Positions 56,056-64,000 of a stretch of DNA of 64,000 bases are shown here, piece after piece. Location: the NCBI GenBank assembly GCA_026122225.1, contig JANEZZ010000983.1:1364001-1428000 (forward strand), in the 5' to 3' direction. This DNA comes from Heloderma charlesbogerti. Taxonomy: Eukaryota > Chordata > Lepidosauria > Squamata > Helodermatidae. The translations under genes were made by a program, and so were the position numbers. The notes beneath the pieces were generated by a model. That model was not told where the DNA came from and made no database searches. It saw only the letters and a program-made list of their open reading frames with translations. The number at the start of each line of letters is the position of its first letter. The first letter of the stretch is position 1.

Positions 56056-56892
56056 CAGGGCCACATCTACATGGCACCGCTTTGACCCCCCACCCCATCA
56101 CAACTGCACAGCAATGTGGCTTCGAGTCAGCATGCCCTGCAATACACTCGCGATGTATTGCACACTTCCCTAAAAGACTCGCCGTGCCTTTTATTTTTTT
56201 GCCGTTATACTGAAATGTGCAGCTGTGCAGTCCCATGAGTGTGGGGGTGTGACACTTCAGTGGCTGTTTTGTATTTGAGGGGCTCTGCTGTGTCTTTCTG
56301 TCCCTTTTTAGGTAAAAAGTGAGTGTTTTGTGCTCCTTGATTTCTGCACCATCAGTTTGTCAGTTCCCCAGCCCAAGACTCTTGCGATGGATGGTTCGCA
56401 ATCACAAGCGTGAGTTCTATGTGCCTAGTCACTGCTCCAAAATGGTGGCTGGAGTGATGTTGTTCCTTCCCCAAGACGCCCACCTCCGGCCCTTGGGGAC
56501 TGAGTCCACAACCATTGCAAAGGTACAAAGCTTCAAAACTGTGCGAAAGTGTGATTAAATGGATGAAAACACCCCACTGTGCCTCTGTACCTCCGTGGCT
56601 GCGAAGGGATGCGGGGAGTAAAGGGGCATCACAGAGTGACGCAGGCACTGTGCATGCCTACAACATGCCCATTGTAAAATGTGAAGTTGGTTCAGGGAAG
56701 GAACAGATAGCCTGCAACTGTGGGGGAACCCGCAGCAAACCCCCAAATTGCAGTAAAACGACTCCTTGGAACTCTGCATTTTCTGGGCAAACCCCCACAG
56801 ATGGCTGCGAAGTTGCAACTGTGTCATCTATCTGTGTCATCTAGGGACCTCGACTCACACCCACCCCAGAGTAAAAGCCTGGCGTAGATGGG
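56056..56892. mobile_element. Possible CAGGGCC-type hAT element
   Basis: CAGGGCCACATCTACATGGC at the left is partly mirrored by GCCTGGCGTAGATGGGGCCC at the right. This terminal motif occurs in another hAT group of vertebrates. No TSD could be matched, so this is tentative. Confidence 0.45.
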
Positions 56893-59800
56893 GCCCAGGA
56901 GGCTGAACAACTGGCTCTTTTGAAGGTTTACAAGGAAAGGCTATACAAGCATTTACAAGACTGTAAAAGCATTTGTACAATATAGATGTAAGAGGGTTGT
57001 TTATAGTTCTCCTGTGTGTAACTGCACTCCACACCATCATAGACTGTGGGAGAGAGTGCAGTGAAGTGTAGGTCGCCACTGTCACCTGGCAAACTAGGAA
57101 GGGAAAGGATCAGCACTGGTCCAAGATATTTTGCTGCTGGAAACACACCCTGAATGGTGCCCACCAGTGGTGGCTGGCACTGCAGCAGCTTGGATAGCTC
57201 CTTTAGAGTTCTGATTGGTTCTGAGTGAAACTCAGACTGGATTCACTGCTCCACCGATATCAGAGCCACCAGCCTCCACTGAAGCCTGCTCCCTGCTGGA
57301 GCCAACATTTTAAGAAGTCTTCCTATACCTTTCAGATACCAGCTCCTGACTTCATCTATCCACCTTTTATCCTGCCATCTAGAGAGGGTTGTTTTACTCT
57401 GGTACATGCCAAGGCCAGCCCCAAGAAGACCTGCTTATCCCAGCTGAGTTTGTCTGGAAACATTGTCTGAACGAATCTACACCCAAACATTTGTTTGTGG
57501 TCACTCATCTCAGTGCACTGCTTAGTAATTATAGTGACTTGTCTTCCCAACAACTTGTCTTCCCTTCAAAAACTGGAGTCTGGTTGTTTTCGGGTTCTCT
57601 CCTGTTGCTTCCTTTCTAGGCTGTCTTCCCTGGTCCCTTTTGAGTTCTGGGTAAGAAACAGGAATTGGTGCCCTATCAAAGCCAGGAAATGTTGGCCCAT
57701 CACAGCTATAGTTATTCTGCTTTAGGGTAGTGTGTTCTGCTAATGGATTCCTGTTTTCTCTGTCAATGCTGTTGTTCTACACCAAGGGTGGAGAAGTCCT
57801 TTTGGTCAGGGGCCGAATTGCCTTCTCAGACCTATCTGCTGAGGGGCCCCACCTATTTTGCCCTTCTCTGTGAAGAGAAAGTCATGTTGCTCCCCCAGAT
57901 AAGTCCTCCACATGCTGGCCAAGTCCCTTCTTGTCCCAATGGGGAGAGAGCACAGTGTGCAAAGGAACTTGAGTGGGGTGGGAGGAATGGCTCCTTAAAC
58001 TGCTCATGGAATCCCTTCTCCACACACTGCTTATTGTTCCAATGGGGATGGCATGCAGCTTGTGAAGGAACCCCTGGCCTGGGAGAGGGGTGGGGCCTGT
58101 GGAGGTTCCTTCATGGGCTGGATGGGGAACGTCATGGGGGGGGGGAGGCTCCTTATCCCTGTTCTACACACATGAAGAGCATTTTATTTTTAAACAATCC
58201 AATTTGCCCATTTTACAATGATTCAACATTAATTAGATTCCCTCGTTGAAGCTCTTGAGTCTGATGTTCATGGACCATCAAAAGTTGCTTTACAAAAAAA
58301 GAATAGGAAATGTGATATCTGAAAGCAATCTTACCACCTCTCTGACATGTGCAGAGATGGAATAGATTAAAAAAACCAGAACCTTAGACTGAAATGCAAC
58401 TATTTTTTTAGGCTTACATTTAATCTCTTTGGTGTATGTGTGTGTATGTGTGTGTGTGTGTGTGTGTATAATATACTCAGCGGTGCAGTTAGATCTATAT
58501 GAAATGCTTCATTTGGAGGAAGTTTTAATTTTTCTAAATTCTCAGTTGGACATAGAGGCTCACTGCAAATTTTTGGATATCTTTCAGCTTTTATTCCTAG
58601 ATATTTGGGAGAGCATGTCAAAGCCACAAAAATGACTCAACAGTATTTCTGAAGCCAGTTACACTGCAGTATCATTCCACTGACATCAGGAGTGAATAGT
58701 TTTCAGTTTGTGGCTTTTGAATCACTTTGGAAATGCAGATTCACAAGAAAATGAACAATGAATATGGTTCACGAAGAAAAGGGAAAGGCAAGTTCAGTTT
58801 TCAAGGACAAACCTCAGCGTGTCTAACCTTCTGATGACATTTTTAGCTTGTGCATCCAAAAATAGCTCATAATAAGAACAATACCTCAGTCAGGGATAGC
58901 AAGTGCTCTATAAACCCAACTTTGAATCTACTTCCAAACCAAGATGGCAATATATCAGTCCTTGGCCTTTACAGCTTTTGTTTACTTTGAAAAATACATA
59001 ACAGGGAAATGCTTTTATAAGAAAGTCTACATTTCTGTCATTGGTTATTTTATTTTTTATTTGTAGGATAAGTACTTGAATTTTGTGTTTGTGTGAGGAG
59101 TTCAGATATGATTCAACTGTATTAATGAGCAATATAACTTATTTTATCAATTAAAGCATTACCTTGTCTGTTCAAAAATATTGCAAAATAATACTGAAAA
59201 CAGCTCTTAAGACACCTACTTGAGGTCTTGGGAAGGTTCTGCTCTGATATGGGGTGTCTCCACAGAGTGTTCAAATACAGCCCCTTCTGTGCCTAAAATA
59301 AATACATAAATAAGATACCAGACAGTTATATTTGATGCCAAGATCAGATTTCAAGTGTATTACACTCCTAGTATTCCACTGAAATTAATTTGCTTAATGC
59401 TTCAGCAAGTTAATATTGATGGGTTTTCTTCAAATTAAACTTGGTTTAAAAGTATTTCACGTTTTAACAAAAATGAGATGCATGGGAACGTTGGCTGCAC
59501 TAGAAATAAACTTATTTGTGCCTGTGTTCGCACAGACATAATAGCCACGTGCCACTTCCCCATTTATTTTAACAGAGGGAGAACATCCATGCCAAAAATA
59601 ATGTGCTCATGTATTTGCTTTCTCAATTGAAGTGAATAGGACAGTTCCTTTTGGCTTTTGCCCATCAGAAATCATGTACCCATAGGATACATAATTATCA
59701 AATTTCCAATAATTGCAAGTTATGGTTTTTTCCTCAATGGATATGAATATAATATCTGATTTGTTTATTAATATTCCAGATGTGAGTTGGCATCTCTAAT

Positions 59801-60744
59801 TGTCTTCTTATTCTGAAATAAATAAAAACTGCCAGATACTTCTGATAAAAGAAATATTACATTAATGTGATGGCTGTGAAAACTTACCTCTTTTAAGATT
59901 CCAACACTCCTTTTTAGCAATAATAATTTAAAGAGCTCTAGAACATAGTTGAAACACAACACAACCACTCAATTCAGATAATCCTCCACCCAAGGTCTGA
60001 GGAGTGGAGACAAGCCTTGGAGTCACATACTCCCTCCTCCTCTTCCCATGCAGGAGGGGAGGAGATTTGAAGCTTCCACTTCAAGATTTGTGGCAAGCCA
60101 TAGTTTGTTTTTTGTCCAAATACAGCAAACTATGCTTTTCACAAACCATCATTTGCCCTCAAACCCAGCTCCCAAACCAAGATCAAACTGGTGAAGAAGA
60201 AAACCTGAACTCCCTCCCTCATGTATATGGGGGGAAAGTAGAGGAGAGAATGTGTGTGAGCATGAGGCTTAGTGCTGCTTATTCCTGATCCTTAAAAACC
60301 AGGAATTGTCTGAATGCAACAAGCACCCTGATTCTGTTAGTTAAGAATGACTATGTCCCAGTGAAACTAATGAAACAGTTAAGTCATTACTAGACATGGT
60401 ATGAAGTCCTCTTTGAGACAAGGCCCACCTCAAATGAAAGGTGACATTGAAAGACCCCAATTTTTCTAGCATGGATCCAAATCCAAACTGGACAAGAATT
60501 CCCAGCTTCTCACCACTTCTTCCACCAGCCCTTACCATTGTCAAAAGCCTTATAAGCTAGTTCCCCAGCCCACTAAATTTATTTCGTCTTCACTTTGCTT
60601 ACAAGTGGTGGGCATACAGGTCAGCTTCTTCTTTGCCTCCCTCCTTTTCTGTCACCCTGAAGATGTGAGTACAACATTGCTAGGAATCAAGCATGGGGTA
60701 GAACTACTTTTATTTCTTTATTTTATTTCTTTATTTCATTTCTA
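56893..60744. other. Unassigned sequence
   Basis: About 3.9 kb without a recognised gene or clear element apart from the GT tract at 58432-58468. ORFs up to 168 codons (57743-58249) show no domain and I do not call them. A foldback (AGCCATAGTTTGTTTTTTGT with AAACTATGCTTTTCACAAAC) lies at 60092-60145. Confidence 0.45.
58432..58468 (+). repeat. (GT)n microsatellite
   Basis: About eighteen TG units with one TATG interruption. Confidence 0.95.
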
Positions 60745-60830
60745 TATCACCCAGTAGCTGAAGCTCTCTGGGTGGTTCACAGAAATTAAAACCACAAGGT
60801 GCAGCATAAAACAATAAAAAATATGCAAGC
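60745..60830 (-). repeat. L2 LINE 3' tail fragment
   Basis: AGCTCTCTGGGTGGTTCACA is the complement of the L2 tail wording seen at 4785 and 29647. Very short and old. Confidence 0.6.
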
Positions 60831-61460
60831 TTAAAACCACAATATAACAGTACAACCAGAATCAACACATGTGCTTGTATTTACTCTTGCACCTGTACTT
60901 AATTCTTGCAATGCAAGTGAAGTGACGAGGCAAGTGAGTTCTAAAGGTAGTGGGCTGCTATGGAGAATTTTGGGAGATAGCAGGACCATTTTTTCCAAGC
61001 TCTTAAATTGGCTGGAAAAGAAGTATCTGAATGTTCTGATTTTGTGGGGAGGCAGCTCAGATAACAATTGAGTAAATCCAAAGACACTGTTGTGTCTTTG
61101 GCTTATTCACAACTGATTTTAGTTGGCTTGGGGCCATTGGATGCAAATACAGAGGAGATGAAGTAAACTAATCTCAAGTCCCCTGTTAATGAATATTACT
61201 TTGTCTGCAATCCTGTGTATCCCTAACCGGAAGCCACTGGAAATCCAGTTCTTGTAGCCTTTCAAGCATGGCACACACATCTCCTCTGCAGTGTGTTTTA
61301 GTGGCTCTAGAAGTGGGAGCAGCTCACCCATCTCTCATGTTCTCCTTTTGAACTCATGTTTCCTCTGCCTGGCCTGCTAATGTGTAACATCTGAAGGCAC
61401 CCTCAGTAGTCCAGGATTCAAAGAAACTGGATACATCAAAGAATGTATAGCAACAAAAAC
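60831..61460. other. Unassigned sequence
   Basis: No gene or repeat recognised. Confidence 0.5.
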
Positions 61461-61916
61461 TTAGGAAGCAATCCTATGGCTGCTAGACAGCAGCTAGATG
61501 GCCATAGGATATCTGGTTTTCCGGGAACCAACCTCAGAGCCCGTGCTCTGAGATCGGTTCCTGGAGAACTGACCTCCCCCCGCTTCCACGCTGCCTCGGA
61601 GGCAGTGCAGAACAGCCCCATGCTCTGTGCTCACAAGAGGAGTGCGGAGTGGCCAAAAAGGGGTGTGTCTGGGGGCGTTCCGGGGCAAGGAGGGTGGAAA
61701 TGCCTGTACGACACATCCAATGTGTCATACAGCAGCCTCCTCCCCCACTCCGCCCTCCTGTGGCTAGACAGCCACAATCAGCTGTCTAGCTGAAAATGCA
61801 GGGCAGGAGAAGCGCAGAGGGAATGATCCCCTCCATACTTTTCCTGCCCTGCATGGGATAGGCGGTTGCCTCAGAGTTTGGAGGCAGCTGCCTATCTGAA
61901 CAGGATTGCACCCTTA
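61461..61916. mobile_element. PIF/Harbinger-like MITE, long form
   Basis: Starts TTAGGAAGCAATCCTATGGC, ends GAACAGGATTGCACCCTTA, with TTA at both edges. Internal GGCCATAGGATATCTGG and AACTGACCTCC match the plan of 6736-7187. Non-coding. Confidence 0.78.
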
Positions 61917-63337
61917 ACCTCTTTTGTGACAGAATGAGATATACCAAACACAGAACTATAACTAACGATCATGGAAGTGCATTATACTCATGCTTTCAGC
62001 TTTCGAAACTGAGCAATGATATGTTAACTAGAGGGTAGGTGATGCACTTAAGCAGCCTGGTCCTGCAGATGGAGGGATCATCCATAAAGAAATTAGAGAT
62101 TAAAGCTGACAGTGTGCACAGAATTTCCCAAGATGTATCATTTAAATAAGGCAAGAAAACCCCAGGACACATGGAACTGTTATAAATGGCAAGGGCTTAA
62201 AAGATATTTCCCTGACACAGAGCTCAGGATACATCATATCCATCCTAATTCAGTACAAGCCACAGCTAGTCATGCCTTCTCAAATTGCACTCCCCTGAAA
62301 CTATGGAAACTGGAAATGCAGTACTCTTAGTGACTGACCAGTGTAAATTACTTATTTCTGCTCAATTTACCAGTTAGTGAGATCCAGCCTTTGGAAAATG
62401 ACAATGAATACGGTTTCATTAATATCACTGGAAGCATATATTACAAATTATAAAGCTGAAAGCTTGGTGATAGATGATGTTAGCTATGCATCTAGAGAAT
62501 GAATATAATGAGTGGGTGCTTGTTCTGTAAACAGCAAAATAGGGGATTTCTCCCTGCATCATTTTGCTTTCAAAAGAAAAATGGCAGCACACTCAGCACA
62601 GTAACAAACAACGGCTAAATTATGCAATTACGGTCTTGTATTGGGAGAAGTCTGTAGGCACAAAAATTCAGCTATAATTCAATTTTAACTTCAGGTCATA
62701 GAAAATGAAACTAAGCTCAATGTTGCGTGCACTGTTCATTTCAATGAAGGGACCAAACAGCATAGGGTGGTTTTGATACATGGCTGGTTTTGCTGACAGA
62801 AGTTGCAATGGCTGAAAAAAAATGGCATTTTTGCTATAGTTAGGTGCTTGACTTGGACTCAGCTGAATAGCCAATGACAGGGATTTTATTCCTGGGTATG
62901 CTTGGATCATGTCACCCCAAATGAGGGCTTGCAGGAATCCTAGCTTTGTACATCTTCGACAACCATTTGCCAGTCAAGCATTATTGTGGCAATGCAGGAT
63001 CCAAAATATCTACCAAATAGTTTTGGTGGGTCACACATTTGCAGGCTACTGCATCAGTATGAAAGACAACATACTACACTGAATAACTATCTTAACATGA
63101 AATCTGTGAACTCAATGGCACTTGTCTTCAGTCTTGAAGTGTTACTTGGTAACACATCCCCAACCCACATTGGTGCTCATACCTGTAAAGAGTTTTGATT
63201 AATACTATAGCAAAACTAGAAACCTGCCACTGCTAGAGCCCATTTATGGCTACAGATGGTAGTGGTGATGGGTGTGCCACCTAGTTGTAATCCCCTTGGT
63301 TACTTCTTCCTCTACTCCTCTTTCCCAGGCCATAGGA
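61917..63337. other. Unassigned sequence
   Basis: No gene or repeat recognised. Confidence 0.5.
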
Positions 63338-63600
63338 ATGTAAAAGTGTCCTGCTGGAAAAGACCAAAGGCCCATCTAGTCCAGCATCCTGTTTCCTACA
63401 GTGGCCAAGCAGATAACCTACCATGCGAAGATCACAAGCAGGACATGAGAGCAATAACTGTTCCTGCTGTTGTTCCCCAGCAACTGTATTTGGAGCATAC
63501 TGCCTAGTAGTAGCATTATTACTTGCCTAGTAATAGTAACTGTTTGTAGTCTTATCATCCATGGATGTGCCTAATCTTTGAAAGCCATACAAGCTAAGTG
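63338..63600 (+). repeat. Amniote interspersed repeat fragment
   Basis: AAGACCAAAGGCCCATCTAG, CCAGCATCCTGTTTCC, CACAAGCAGGACATGAGAGC and TCCATGGATGTGCCTAATC follow in an order I recognise from reptile and bird LINE-related repeats; the exact family is uncertain. Confidence 0.6.
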
Positions 63601-64000
63601 AACATTACAACTTGGGTTAAATATTTCCATATGTTATTTCTGGTTGTTCGCCTTTCCTTCCCCCTTTTGATCCCATCTTCACTTTCTTTGTCCCCTCTTT
63701 TCTCCTAGCCCCCCGTCTCTTTAATTTGTACTTCATTTCACCCATTTACCTTTGCCTACAGCCTCCTTTTCTCTCTCTCATCCTCATGTTCCTGCCTCTT
63801 TTCCTGCTCACGTTCTCACCTACTTTCAGACTCATTCAGTTTCCTAGCTTTAGGCTGTTCTTCTCTTCTGGGAATGCAGAGTAGCTCATCCAGAGTGGCC
63901 TGGGGTTGTTTTGCCTGCCCAGTCTCCTCTGTGACATCAGAGCAGGTTGCCCAGTTGCTTTCCAAAGCTTCATACAGCTGCCACAAAAAAAGCCTTATTG
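63601..64000. other. Unassigned pyrimidine-rich sequence
   Basis: CT-rich DNA (TTTCTTTGTCCCCTCTTTTC near 63680) with no gene recognised. Confidence 0.5.

Noticed and set aside
57743..58249. 168-codon ORF in otherwise repeat-poor DNA
   Set aside because: No recognisable domain, Trp/Cys/Gly-rich low-complexity wording, no splice-site or conservation evidence available.

Overview
The window reads as intergenic or deep-intronic DNA from a reptile, most likely a lizard or snake. The basis is the repeat mix: an RTE-BovB LINE, CR1 and L2 LINEs, a tRNA-derived SINE, and a dense crowd of short non-autonomous DNA transposons. I found no host protein-coding exon, no tRNA or rRNA gene, no CRISPR array and no bacterial feature. 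The only recognisable protein-coding sequence is broken endonuclease/reverse transcriptase from LINEs.

The dominant content is one hAT-like superfamily of non-autonomous elements. They begin TAGGGATG, end CATCCCTA, and are usually flanked by 8-bp target-site duplications (TSDs). Most boundaries below were fixed by matching both TSD copies base for base. The core group, which I call the TAGGGATG group, has one common end (A: TAGGGATGTACGAAAGTCAC) and one GC-rich terminal hairpin end in three versions (B, C, D). Inside are GATAGGCTACGTAA/TTTACGTAGCCTATC palindromes, AAATGGCGGC/GCCGCCATTT palindromes and, in B copies, a several-hundred-base inverted repeat built from these palindromes. An exact AGGTAAGT motif, reading outward, lies just inside most B, C and A ends. 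No transposase is encoded here.

Layout: 1-15 kb holds old CR1, L2, SINE and MITE remnants in AT-rich DNA. 15-17.8 kb holds three elements of the group, one nested. 18.2-19.6 kb holds older relatives. 19.75-22.84 kb is an almost full-length minus-strand BovB with a 12-bp TSD. 24.0-31.3 kb is one ancient L2 copy split by two nests of DNA transposons, up to four layers deep. 32.2-34.5 kb holds an element inserted inside another element's terminal repeat. 34.5-43 kb is mostly unassigned with older elements and one D copy. 43.5-55.9 kb is the second dense cluster, with two more BovB fragments and a CR1 split precisely by a B copy. 56-64 kb is sparse.

The nesting works as stratigraphy. B copies lie inside C, D, CR1 and older hAT elements; C copies lie inside D or a Harbinger-like MITE; no D copy lies inside B or C. 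This suggests successive bursts D, then C, then B, with internal palindromes multiplying over time.
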